DNA from: Telmatactis stephensoni | Lineage: Eukaryota > Cnidaria > Anthozoa > Actiniaria > Isophelliidae | DNA length: 64,000 nt | Assembly (NCBI GenBank): GCA_029948255.1 | Contig: JALIZF010001477.1 | Span: 124,001 to 188,000 of the forward strand | Reading direction: 5' to 3' | Part shown: positions 1 to 12,000 of the stretch, piece by piece | How positions within the stretch are numbered: the stretch's first letter is position 1 | How the letters are laid out: every line of letters begins with the position of its first letter | Notes under the pieces: generated by a model | Database searches by the model: none | The model's input: the letters and a program-made list of their open reading frames with translations, nothing else | What the model was told of the DNA's origin: nothing | Made by a program: the position numbers and the translations under genes

Positions 1-2050
1 TTCAAATTTAAATAAGTAATAATTCTAAATATTTCCTTTTTATTCAACTGAATTGGGCTTCCTGTGGTAATAGACAAACAAAAATTGCTACTATCAAGCT
101 TTTATTTGCATTTGCTTAAGGGTTTGTAATCTTTACCCTTTAGTCTCCTGAAAAATATACTAGCAAGCTTAGTCATCTTCATTAGAGAATATTTATTCCA
201 ATCAATAAGTTAATTTTGTTGAGTGAGATTTGGCCTAAATTCTCCAAAACTGAACCTTTTGAATTTCCCTCAACTGGATATACATAACAAGATTTTATTT
301 CTGATTTGACAATGTTTTTGATATATCAAGAGAATAGAATGAAACAGGGGTATAGTTGTCTTGACACAAGCAATTTTGATTTAGTTAATATGTGTATAAA
401 AACAGTTCAATAACATGAAAACAATTTAGTAAGAATTATTTTATTTGTAATTAATAATTGAATGACATACATTAAAACTGAATTTAATGATTTAATGTAT
501 ATGTAGTTATGTAGTTAACTATAGCTCATGTTTCTGATACTGTAATTTCAAATTTGAAGAACATAAACAATTTTTTACAATTTTAAAAATGAAGAACTTA
601 GCTCATGATTGCATGAAAAAGTCATAAGTTGTCATATTTTGATAAATGATTCTTATGTACATAATGTTAATTTATAGGAAAATGCAATACTAGAAATTGG
701 ATATATCATAAAATAAATGTAATATTTCTATTAATAATATTTCAATCCAAGTTCTGTGTGGTGCTTTAGCCTTGATTCCAGTGATTTTTTTAGAAAATTG
801 AATCTTGTACATAAAAAAAATCTTTACAAATTTATATCTTTGAAAGGTAACTGATTTATTATGCTGCTAATTCAACCAGGACCACTTAGATGAACTGATA
901 TTTAATCAATTTATTGCAGCTCTCAACTCTACATTGTTATCAGCGTGTATGAGAACACTATAATTTGAGTTTTTAATTCAGTTATTAGTTCTAAAGTATG
1001 TATGGTTTTACTGGTTTTTGATTGGTCACTATAATTCAAGTGGCCCCAATTAAAGCACTGTAAGAAGATGGGCTGTTATCATTTGACACATGATTTTTTA
1101 TGTGTGTACATGTATATATTGTGTATATGTCACAGGAAATATTTTTTTAAACAAACATTTCATATTCTTCATCTGCATTTTTATTACTTTTGTTAATCTA
1201 TTGTTTTTTTGTTTTGTGGTTTTTTTTTTTTTTTTTTTTTTGTAGGATGTAAACACTGAAGTGTGCAAGCAGTTATTTTCTTGACTGTCAACATTTTCAA
1301 TAATATCAAAACATATGAATAGGTGGCGGTTTCTTTTTGTAATGCTTTATGTCTTAGACAACCATAATGAAGATGTCAAAAAGGCATTCTAAATAATGAA
1401 TTTTAACTTTTTCATGTTTCTGGCATGAATTTATAAATATAGTGTAAAATGACGTTTGCAGAAATTATTTTATGCTGATGTTATTGTGATAACATGATTG
1501 TATTTGTAAAAAATACTCCAATTTGTTTATGACTTTTAAAATATAAATTAGCTTCACATCATAATGTTAAAAAATAGAATTATTTTTTTTTGGTAATAGA
1601 GTTGCATTTGTTTATGTATTTATGACCAAGATGAAAATTGGATTGTATGTCATTTTATCACTTTCAACAATAAATTTAGCCCCTTAGTTGACTTCAAAAG
1701 AACTCATCAGTGGTAAAAATTAATGTACTAAATGTGCATTTATCAGCTAATTCAGCAAAAAATATGACCACTGTCTTGTTTTTCATCTCGATAAATAAAT
1801 AAGTTATTGTAGCATGTATTGTTTGTTTATTGAGAAATGCATTTGTTGATATTATAATAAAGAACTCTGATATTAAAGTAGTGGTTTATAGTAGTTTTGC
1901 ATGGTTTTGCAGGGGTGGATCCAAGGGAGGTGCGTTGAATGCGGTTGATCCCCTTTTGGACAATGGTGATAGCCTTTCACAAATAAACACTTTTTTCATC
2001 AATAGTTTGGGTCGAGAAAGCGTTAAAACATACCCCCTCTTTAAATATGC
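1..2050. other. AT-rich stretch with no supported gene
   Basis: No open frame above 60 codons occurs in the first 1.8 kb. The stretch is AT-rich, with a poly-T run near 1220-1242 and AATAAA-like hexamers near 1668 and 1795. It could be a long 3' UTR or intergenic DNA of a gene lying to the left, but nothing here decides that. Confidence 0.4.
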
Positions 2051-2054
2051 TGCC

Positions 2055-2895
2055 TGAAGTCTTTATTTAGTTGCTGGTGTTTACACACATTGAAGTATCC
2101 AAGAATGGGCTTTTATGAAAACGACAAAACAATATTGTCATCATAGTTCCAGGCAGCTTCGATCGGCGCTTCGTTGTAATATTTCAAATTCAGGAATCGA
2201 AAATCAGTGACCAGTTTTCTACGAATATTATTTTGGAATCAGTGACCGGTTTAGCTAGAATCCAAGAATTGACTTTTTGAGAACGACAAAACAATAAGCC
2301 TTCAGATCGTCATCTGATTGAGGCAATGATTCGGTGTCACAAATTCAGGAGGCTTTTTGAAAACGGCAATACACAAAATTTTAATAGTTTGGCCCTGACT
2401 TTTTTACGAATATCAGCACTTTTAGTGGAATGGCTCGTTTGGATCTCAATGAAGACTTTATTTAGTAATGTGGCAGCTTCGCTTCGTTGTAATTTCTGAA
2501 TTCAGGAATCGATAATCAGTGACTTTTCTACGAATATTATACTTTGGAATGACCGCGGTTTAGATGTCAATGAAGTCTTTATTCAGTCGCTGGTGTTAGA
2601 ACACAAATTAGAGAATCCCTGAATGGGCTTTTTGAAAACGACAAAACAATATATTCATAGTAATCCAGGCAGCTAGCTTTGCTTCGTAGTAGATATCAAA
2701 TTCACGAATCGATAATCAGTGACTGCTTTTCTACGAATATTACTTTGGAATGACCGGTTTAGATGTCAATGAAGTCTTTATTTAGTCGCTGGAGTTAGAA
2801 CACAAATTAATGAATCTCTGAATGGGCTTTTTGAAAACGACAAAACAATATATCCATAGTAATCCAGGCAGCTTTGCTTCGTAGTAGATATCATG
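2055..2895. repeat. Tandem array, unit about 199 bp, diverged copies
   Basis: The segment starting GATGTCAATGAAGTCTTTAT recurs at about 2562 and 2761 (period 199). Diverged or shortened copies lie upstream, near 2057 and 2443. Each unit carries GAATGGGCTTTTTGAAAACG, then ACAAAACAATAT, then a GCAGCTTTGCTTCGT block. No coding potential is seen. Confidence 0.7.
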
Positions 2896-3320
2896 TTCAC
2901 GAATCGACGAATCGACTAATAAGATGCACGGATCGTAAAGAACATTCACGATTCGTACGAATCGACACGAATCGTACGATTTACAACCCGGGCCCTGATG
3001 GCCCTGAATGCAATAACCACAGGGTGACCAAGCAGTGGTGGTGTATCAATAACCACAGGGTGACCAAGCAGTGGTGGTGGTGTGAGGGTGGTGTGTACAA
3101 TGAGATAAGAACCACAGGAAGACCACACATAAGCGGCAATTGATATCTTATTCTAATTAGAATATTTAATTTTATTCTAAAGAGGAATATAAATATGCAC
3201 AATTTGTGCATATAAATAAGATTCACAGTGCATATTAATAAGATTCGCAATCTCTGCATATCAATGAGGTTCACGATCTGTTACGAATCGTAAACCACCG
3301 GTTACGAATCGACTCGATTC
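2895..3320. repeat. Foldback with ACGAATCG clusters and an internal short tandem repeat
   Basis: Clusters of ACGAATCG and its complement flank the block (2898-2985 and 3270-3325) and can pair with each other. In the centre, AACCACAGGGTGACCAAGCAG followed by a GTGG run is repeated twice (about 3012-3085). The open frames here, on both strands, are by-products of that GC-rich repeat. Confidence 0.5.
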
Positions 3321-3343
3321 GTGTGTATTGGACATGTCTGTTC

Positions 3344-4290
3344 CTACTGACAGAGAACAAAGCGACAGCTTGTTGTTGCTAATTACAAAAGAGACAGAAT
3401 CTTGAATGATGACAAATGTTCCAAGTAATTAAAGTTGCAATGACAGCAGACACTGATTTTCTACTAGGAAAACGGACCTGAGCAGATTTCGTAAAGCGTG
3501 TGTTGAATTCACGTGGCACGGTTCTGGGCACTAAAGAGGACATACTTACGCATTCTTTTTATGGAATGAAAGATCTGGCGTGTGACGTGACCCGGAGGTA
3601 AAACACCTGACTTTCAGTACATCATAAATTATTGGCGATATTTTCTGTAACACCCTTATTATACGTTTTTATAATATTGATGGTTTTGGCGTAACGCCTT
3701 TTCTTTTTACACGATATCGAAGAGAAGTTAATATTTGAACTCCGCTCTATTTTGTTGTATTAAAGTTGACATACATCTTTCCTACAACTTACACTGACGA
3801 TGAATAAACGTTTGTTTTATCAAAAGAATGTTTTTAATATATCTATATTCAGTTATTTGTTATTATGTCGATTTTCTTGCGTGCAACAAGTACATGAAAA
3901 AATAAGAAAAATGGCTAGTCCAGTGTTTACGCGAGTGTTTTACTGAGGTTTAATGGGTGATTTCTTGGCACGGGATGAGTTCATAACAGGAAGAGTTTCA
4001 GTCCAGTACGAAAGACCTTCATGTCTTACAATATAGCGAAAGACTCATTCAAACTTGTTTAACTTAATACCTGAAAATCAAGTGAAGTTCTTCATTGACG
4101 ATCTCACGATTAGCTGGGGACTAACACTTATGTTATAGGAATAGATAGACAAAAAATATTTAATATCATTACAAAATTTCCAACTAAGTTCAGTGTATCT
4201 TTGGTGAAACACGGTCTAACTGGTGAGTTCGCAATAATATTTGTTCCAGATATTTTTCCAAGGAGAACTTTTCAGTTCAATAAAATAGTT
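3344..4290. repeat. Duplicated block, copy 1
   Basis: Direct repeat of 6815-7920, offset about 3471 bp. From 3344 to about 3720 the two copies are almost identical apart from a short indel. Beyond that, identity falls visibly, although landmarks such as AAATGGCTAGTCCAGTG remain aligned. No intact gene is seen in it. Confidence 0.75.
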
Positions 4291-4522
4291 TGGACAATAT
4301 GCCTTTCATTTTAATTGTTTGTATCATTTAACGATTTCTGTAATGAAAGAGTTTATATAGGAATTATTCTAATATTTTTTTTATAAATTGGCATCTCAAC
4401 ACTGAGGCAGTCACTGTACTGTGCGATGATAAGTTTACGAAAGACTGCGCGCATGCTCTCGCGCGAGAATTTCCGAGACGTTTGCGTAAGTTGATGCGTA
4501 AACGTATCCTTGCGTTTGCGTA

Positions 4523-4660
4523 AATAGAGCCGTTTTCGTATTAATATGAAAAAAAGTCGGCTGAGTCTCGACACGGCACGGTCACGGCAGGAATTTGGCC
4601 TGTTTTTATAAACATCACGGTACCGACACGATCACGGCACGGCCCGTTTGGTTTCTAGCT
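4523..4660 (+). mobile_element. MITE-like element of the ACGGCACGG family, diverged copy
   Basis: Begins AGAGCCGTTTTCGTA, followed by ACACGGCACGGTCACGGCAG, GAATTT and GTTTTTATAAACATCACGG. It matches the better-preserved copies at 31997-32147 and 60544-60691. The right terminal repeat is poor. Confidence 0.5.
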
Positions 4661-5864
4661 GATGCGTGTTGTGTAGATGTTGTGATATCTCCTCTAGAGT
4701 CTTCTTACATTCCTTTCACTAATTTCAAATCGACAATGTAAAAGAAAAATTACACTCCAATGACATAAAGTGTTCTAAGGAAATTAAAGGTTTATTGGCA
4801 ATTATGTAGATGGGACACTTGACTTTGGCAAAAGCAAACCATGGAGTATGGGACATTGAAAATAAGAGAGTCAAATTCCACCATCATATAATATTTCGCC
4901 ATTTATAAGAACTGTTAAAGAGTCGTGTTTGGATTAATTTCAATTAACCAGAGAAATCTAATATTTATCTCTACACTTATATAGAAAAATGTCGGCTATC
5001 CACCTTCGATAAAAGAAAAGCCCCGTTTTAGTGTGGACAGAAGATCAAATCACAGGGGAAAGAAATGCATTTTCCACTAAATTTGGATCAGTCTAAGTAG
5101 TTTTTTAGCCAATGCCTAGTAGACACAACGATATGTGTTATATCTATTTCTCTAAAACTAAAAGATTTCTACGAAGCAAACTGCTGATCGATCGGCGAAT
5201 AAACAAACGGGTAGTTTGAGGGTCGACGCTATTTGCACTTGTAACCTAATGGGAAAATATTTTCGTTGTAAGACAGTAACCTAAACAGCTTTCGCAATGT
5301 CATGAAGAAAGCCTTGTCAAACCGTCATTTGTGTCGCGGCTCAAAGTTTTGTTTGGTCAATATATTCTTGACTTGCTCCAAAACACGGCATGGTTGTGAA
5401 GGAGGCCAGCCAAAACAAACACATCCTCTCCTAGCCCCTCCTCATCGATCGCAATTCCCAGTTCAAAGTTTGTACTTTTAGTGGTCTTGTGACTGCTTTG
5501 TTTATTACTCCATTTGCAGTTTGTCTAACTCGACGAAGTGTTATTATGAAACCCATGTAGTGTTGCAAAACGCGACAGGTACCTATTACAAAACAGGACG
5601 ATTACAACACCTTGCGACAGTACATCGCCGTTGGATAATAGTAATTTGATAAATAACTTCTTCTTGAAGTAGGTGCATCAACTTGAAGTAGGAGTAGATG
5701 TTTCATCATAGCTTGAAGACCCAGCCCGTCAGGAAAGGGAAGGGAGGGATGGGGAGGAGAGAGGAAGACGCTCTGGGTCCTAAAGGGTGTTGTTTTCCCT
5801 TTAACAAAATGAAATTCTGAAAATTTTACAGAATGTTGTGAAAATGGCATGACACAGCAGATTT

Positions 5865-6190
5865 GCTCAAGTATTTTTCGTATGAGATGGCGCTGTGCCG
5901 CGACCGCGTCAAACATTTCAAATTCCTGCCGTAACCGTGCCGTGTCCGTTTTCACAGTCATGCGAAATCTCTTTTTGCTAAGGAGGTATCAGTTAAGTAG
6001 AATCCCAAAATTACAAGTTGTAGCGTTTGCGTAAATAGGCGGTTCTCGTGTAGCTGTGAAAACCTCTAGGTCACGGCACGTTCATCAGATGGCATGAATT
6101 TCGAATGTTTTTATAAACAACAACACGGCGCGTTCTCACTGCGGCGTTATCAGTCCGTATTGTGTGCCGTGAGATTTTGAAATCTACACT
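5865..6190. mobile_element. Two more degenerate ACGGCACGG-family copies, head to head
   Basis: At about 5875-5992 the family is in reverse orientation (TTTTCGTATGAGATGG, then GCCGTAACCGTGCCGTGTC and TCATGCGAAATCTC). At about 6020-6190 a forward copy follows (GTCACGGCACG, GAATTTCGAATGTTTTTATA, AACACGGCGCG). Short open frames on both strands here fall inside these repeats and are not genes. Confidence 0.5.
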
Positions 6191-6814
6191 AGTAAAATGG
6201 ATAGACCTGACTGGCATTTATGATCTTTACTGATTCAAATCGACAGTGGAGAAGAAAAAAGTATATCGAAGTGTGATTAGACTAGTTAATTTTGAAGGCT
6301 ATGTCCACACTTACCAGAATAATTGTCGCTTTCTCACCTCGCACAAAAGTGGAGAAAACAGTTTTCAAGGGGGGAGAGTCAATTTTTTTAAGTCCGTGAA
6401 AAGGGAGGGTCATGAAAAATGGGCAGTGAAAATATTTTGCTATTTTAAGCCAAATCACAAGGGAACTTCAGGGCATTTCGTTCCCACTGCTAGGGAGGGT
6501 CATATCATTTTCATCCCTCAATTTAAAATCTCCACCCCACCCCTGCTAATTTCTGACAAGCCCCGAAGTGAGGCGGAAGACTTAGAACCGTTGAAAAAAT
6601 GCGTTTTCATTGATCCGGATTTGTGAACGGATGAGACTAACAGCCAGTGTCTAGTAGTCTAGACACAAAAGTGTAATATCTATTTCACGAGCTAAGAGAA
6701 GTCACCCTCAAAGGCATTTCTAGATCTCCGAAACGAATTGCTGATCGATCGGCGAATCAACAGACGGGTTGTTTTAGAATCGGCGCTCTTTGCACTTGTA
6801 AGTGAATGGCATTT

Positions 6815-7920
6815 CTACTGACAGAGAACAAAGCGACAACTTGTTGTTGCTAATTACAAAAGAGACAGAATCTTGAATGATGACAAATGTTCCAAGTAAA
6901 AGTTGCAATGACAGCAGACACTGATTTTCTACTAGGAAAACGGACCTGAGCAGATTTCGTAAAGCGTGTGTTGAATTCACGTGGCACGGTTCTGGGCACT
7001 AAAGAGGACATACTTACGCATTCTTTTTATGGAATGAAAGATCTGGCGTGTGACGTGACCCGGAGGTAAAACACCTGACTTTCAGTACATCATAAATTAT
7101 TGGCGATATTTTCTGTAACACCCTTATTATACGTTTTTATAATATTGATGGTTTTGGCGTAACGCCTTTTCTTTTTACACGATATCAAAGGGAAGTTTGT
7201 TTAATACTTTAACCCTGAACTTTTAGAGGTATTTTAAGTTGTTTTGTGGATCTTTCTTACAACTTACACTACATTGACTACGAAGAAACGTTTGTTTTAT
7301 TAAAAGAATGTTTTTGATATCTATATTTCAGTTATTTTGTTATTATGTAAATTTTCTCGCGTGCAACATGTACATGAAAACTTAAGAAAAATGGCTAGTC
7401 CAGTGTTAACACGAGTGTTTTACCGAGGTAGTAGAATTGACTTAGGGTACGTTTTTTTGGGTGATTACTTCACGGGACGAGTTCATAACGGGACGAGTTT
7501 CAGTCCAGTACGAAAGACCTTCATGTCTTACAATATAGCGAAAGACACAATCAAACCTAATGAAATGAATGCTTGTCCCAGTCTTCGTGTTAACTTAACA
7601 CCTGAAAACCAAGTGAAATTTTTCTCATGACGAACTCACGATCAGCTGGGGACAAGCACTTAGGTTATAGAAAACAATAGACAACAAATATTTAATATCG
7701 TCTTAAAATTTCTAACTAGGTTGTATTTCAGGTGAAACACATGGAGTCTAAACACGGTCTAACTGGTGAGTTCACAATAATATTTTTCCAGTTTTTTTTT
7801 TTTTTTTTTTCAAGAAGAATTTTTCAGTTCAATGAAATAGTTTGAACAATAAGCCAATCAATTAACTTTTTTTGGTGTTTGTGTGTGTGTGTGTGTTACT
7901 TAACGATTTCTATAATGGAA
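6815..7920. repeat. Duplicated block, copy 2
   Basis: Second copy of the block at 3344-4290. It carries extra material (for example at 7190-7260 and 7430-7470), a poly-T run at about 7791-7811 and a (GT)n run at 7880-7896. The 97-codon frame at 7337-7630 corresponds to a region interrupted by stops in copy 1, so I do not treat it as a gene. Confidence 0.7.
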
Positions 7921-8960
7921 GAGTTTATATTTTTCCGGGAAAATAGCGATTTCTACCTGGTACTGATCGCGAATCCGTGGGTAGGGGACTTCCATATATG
8001 ATTGTCGGGAATTGTCATTTTCACCCTAAAATGTGCCAAAACTGGCAGGGCTCAAGTTATTTTAATTTTACACATAAAAGTACCAATAAAATCTCAATCT
8101 TGTACCAATTTTCGTAAAAGTACTGACCAACATTTGTCTAGCGTACCCTAAAAGTTACCAAATCCGATCCCGTGAAGGTACGACGATCATCCCTGTCAAA
8201 TATATACAGGACTCCCTCAGGACTAGGGATACTAGTTTTAGCAAATACATAATTAACTAGGTAAATATGTGAAAAACGTCGATAACTTAGTAACCTCGGG
8301 GTTTATTACATGATTTTAAACTAAGTGAAGAATTTTCTGATAGTTTTGTGCTATTGAAGTGTTGTATATGAGCAGTTATATTTAGAAGAGTTATTTTATC
8401 TGTAACCTGTTAAAAACCACCTGATCAGAATTGTCACGAACGCGAACTCACATCGCGAACTACAACACGCATCACATTACATGAACACGAACGCTGTCAA
8501 ACTAGAGGAGTTAATCAAGTCTTCAATTAGCTAAACCTGCGTGAGGTTCGATATCTCTTCAAATCTAATATCTTTTTGGACAGGTTTGGAATTCTTGAAA
8601 GCCTTACTATTTTCAACTTTCTCGGAGGGGAGATAACTAACTCTATTCTCACTACAAAGTCATATTGGGTTCTGTCTGCTTTTGCAATTGGGGTTCAAAA
8701 TTGCTGTGTTTTCTTCGTTGATATATTTTAAAGAGAAATCAAACAAATTAATAGTATTGAATGTAGACAGTTAAATGGTGCATGCAAGCTAATGTCGCTT
8801 TCTACCTGTTAATAGCCTCAGGCAAACCATTTGCCTAATCATAACTGAATGTTTACTCGTACCTTGCCACGTGTGTTTGCTTTAAAAAAATGACCTGGAT
8901 TACTGGAGATCATTGGTGTTCTTATGTTTATAGGTAAAGTTCTATCCTTGCTGGAGAACT
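7920..8960. other. Non-coding stretch upstream of the candidate AHR first exon
   Basis: No coding region is visible. TTCTTATGTTTATAG at about 8919-8934 could act as a 3' splice site for a 5' UTR exon carrying the ATG at 8964. It is equally readable as a donor-like TAG/GTAAAG, so no promoter can be placed. Confidence 0.3.
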
Positions 8961-8963
8961 AAC

Positions 8964-9064
8964 ATGTTGCCTTCTAAAAAGGCTAAGTCTTCAGACACCT
9001 GGGAAGTAACAAGCGGAAAGGTGATAAAGAAAACTGCGAATCCTACGAAGCGAAGTACTACGAG
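8964..9064 (+). CDS. AHR: Candidate AHR exon 1 (start codon, Lys-rich N-terminus)
   Basis: ATG at 8964 opens [15 protein letters not shown] and stays open to a donor AG/GTGAGA at 9065. It ends with a 2-base overhang, exactly what the bHLH exon needs (AG+G gives Arg before PGNPSKRH). The short basic lead resembles the Lys/Arg-rich start of other AHR proteins. The 13-kb intron is long but mostly transposon. A closer alternative first exon was not found. Phase and composition are the only support. Confidence 0.5.
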
Positions 9065-12000
9065 GTGAGAACGATAAAGAAAACATTTTGAAATATGATC
9101 GTTTTTCTTTCAGTAGTTTTAACGAGTGGAAGCAGTGTAAGATATTAATTGATGGAAGAATGATAAAATGAGCTTTTAACTCAGATCAGATTTAGATTCC
9201 GCAATCAAAAAATGGTCTTTATTGACAAAGTAAATTATCATAGCTGTTTCTGGTCAGGTCACATGAGGAGTGGTCTGAAATTTATTTATGTAAATTACAA
9301 TGTGGAGAAGAATGAAATAAGGCGGAACCATTTCAATGAGGAGATATGAAGTGAATTGAGGTGGAAAACGAATTTTAAAAAATATCAAGTACTTTTTGTC
9401 TGGAATGTCAATCACCATTCCTTCGCTGTCAAATAAACAATAGCTAAAATCCTTCCTTCGATGATTCAACTTTAATTAGGCAAAATTTGTAGACTTTATA
9501 ATTTTTTACTGTTGTTATTATTTCGTTATATTTCACTACCAGATATTACTTTCACAGTAAATTGAACAGCAAACTTTGAATCTACAGAACATATTTTGAG
9601 TTTACACGCACAAAAACATATCTGATTCGTAAATATAGGGTCAGTCATACTGCTAAAACATGACTTATTTTAGTTCGTATAGCTAGCGAAACACTCAATG
9701 TTTTTATAAAAACTTCAATACAAAGTGTTGTTTTTGACGATAACACCGTAGTTGTCGTTTATTTTGATATAATATGTTAACGTTCTCTAGTTTATTTTGC
9801 TCTATTGTGAACCCGTTGACGGTGGCTCCACCTGTAGGCCTTGCGCAAAGCTAAACAATAGGTTACCCGTGTTATCCTGTTAGTTAAAAGCAATCATTTA
9901 AGGTACCTGAAATTCTACGCTTGCGGCGCAAATTTGCCTACAGTCTATGGCCCCATCTACACGGAAACGTTTTCCTTTTATGTAAATGTAAACGACGATC
10001 TACACGATTGTTTTCACTTCGTTTTTACCTGTCCACACGAAACGATGAAAACGCTGTGGAAAAGGCCTCATAGATCCTGGGTACTAATGACTGCGTAGTG
10101 ACTATATTGGCGGCCATTAGCGTTTTGGAAAATAGCCGTTTACGACTGCCTGACACGGAAACGATAAATGAGCGTTTATAGTGGTAAAGATGAGCGTTTT
10201 CGTGTGGACGAAACATGTAAACGATCAAAAATTTAAGCGTTTAAACATGAAAATATTTTTGTATGGACTTGGTCTATATCAACTCTGTAATTCAAATCAA
10301 ACACCATGAATTTTAGGCTACGACCAAACTAATACCATGGATAAATTGGAAACCGCACTATCAGGTTTTTGCTGTTGTTGTTGTTTTGTTTGTTGTTGTT
10401 TTGTCTGTTTTTTTTTTTTTTTTGCTTATATTGATTAGTTGATTAAGGGGATACTACGTACATCATCATTTCTGAATAGACCTTTTTCAAGTTTGTTCAT
10501 ATCGCAGTAAAATTAGACAGCAGACGCACTGGCGCAGAGCTAGCCTCCAGCCGGTCAAGGTAGATTATTCGATAATACCAGCGACAAAAGCAAAACATTT
10601 TGACTAAGAACAATATAGAAATCGATAATAATCTTTCTTGAAAAGGAGGCTAACCCTGCGTAAATGTGCCTTTTGTCAAGAAGCACAGCGGTCTCTAGCA
10701 AATTGAAACTGGACTATTCGTGATTAAAACCGGATTTTAGGCTATGCGGATAAATTTGAAAACGTACTTTCAGTTTTTTTGCCGTTTTCGCTGTCTATTG
10801 CTTGATGCAGAACCTCACGTTCACCCATTTCAAAACGCGTCGTTGTTGAAACCAGACAATCTTAAGGCGCTGTTACACACTGAAACTTGCCTCTGAAACT
10901 TGCCTCAATCGCCGTTGCGAGGCAAGTTTCACAACGTATTGTACCGTGTAACATGGTTATTTAGCTGAAACCTTCCCCGGGTCGGTTTCACGAGACGGTT
11001 TCACAAAAAGTAGGACTGCTTTCTACTCCTGCAACAGAAACTTGAACAAGCTTCACGACGAAATTTCAGGATGTAACACCCCTTATGAAATTCGTCTCGC
11101 ATCGGCGATCAACACACGTTTCAGTTAAAAGTTTCAGCGTGTAATAGCGCCTTTAAGCTACGCTCCCACTCCGGATAAATTTGAAACTGCGCACCATTCA
11201 GCTGGTCTTGCCGTTCACACTTTACACCAAACATTCATATGACATAGCACCCCCAAATCTGTGAACGTGGATCGATTTTTGGTGGTCTCTAAGCCAATCA
11301 GAACGTGCGTTATAATTGAGCTATATTATAAATTAAAATACTTACCCCTAGGACGTGCACCACAGTGCCAAATATAATCGATCCGTGCGCCCAGTTCTTT
11401 TGGTGGCCGTGCTATGAAACGGTTGTCGCGTCTATCAAACAATCGGTGTCGTTCGTGTGGGCTTCCTGTGTTTTTACTGTCGGATCTCCTGTTTACCGAA
11501 ATTTGGCTCAAGATGCCCAAATATGGAATAGAGTTGATAGCCGCGCAAGCGACATTTTTTTATTAAGAAATGCGGTTTGATATGTAAATGTTTTTTAATG
11601 CATGGGTCTTGAATCTTTGACACTTAATTTTATCGCGACCTGTTGATGAAGAAAAATGACAATTAAATGTCGTTCAGGAGTTCGTAAGTAGAATGCTTTG
11701 CAATTTTCTCCTTTAAAGAGTAAATGAGAGATATATCGTTTATCGACTTCAACGTTTCGCAGTCGTGAGACTGAATTACGTGATGCAAAATACTTAAATT
11801 AAAAACAAATGTAACTAACAAGTTGTGTTTAGATATTGGTGAAATAGTGTTTTATCTTAGTGTTATTATTTGGCAGACATAGCATGCAACTGAAGGTTTT
11901 TGTCCGTCACTCACAAACTCCAGACAGGCTCCTTAACGCATGCTCAACGAGGTCGCAAGCCCGCCGAGTGAACGAGCGTCATGTGATGGTGTTACATGAG

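Noticed and set aside
2874..3274. Overlapping frames with His-rich repeats on both strands
   Set aside because: Produced by the two-copy GGTGACCAAGCAGTGGTGG repeat.
5602..5961. 119-codon antisense frame
   Set aside because: Runs through a degenerate ACGG MITE and low-complexity flank; no family resemblance and no splice context.
6246..6626. 126-codon frame
   Set aside because: Covers MITE-like sequence (TTTTGAAGGCTATGTCCACA and a matching end near 6600); composition is unlike the real exons in the window.
7337..7630. 97-codon frame in duplicated block copy 2
   Set aside because: The matching segment in copy 1 has stops and shifts, so there is no sign of constraint.
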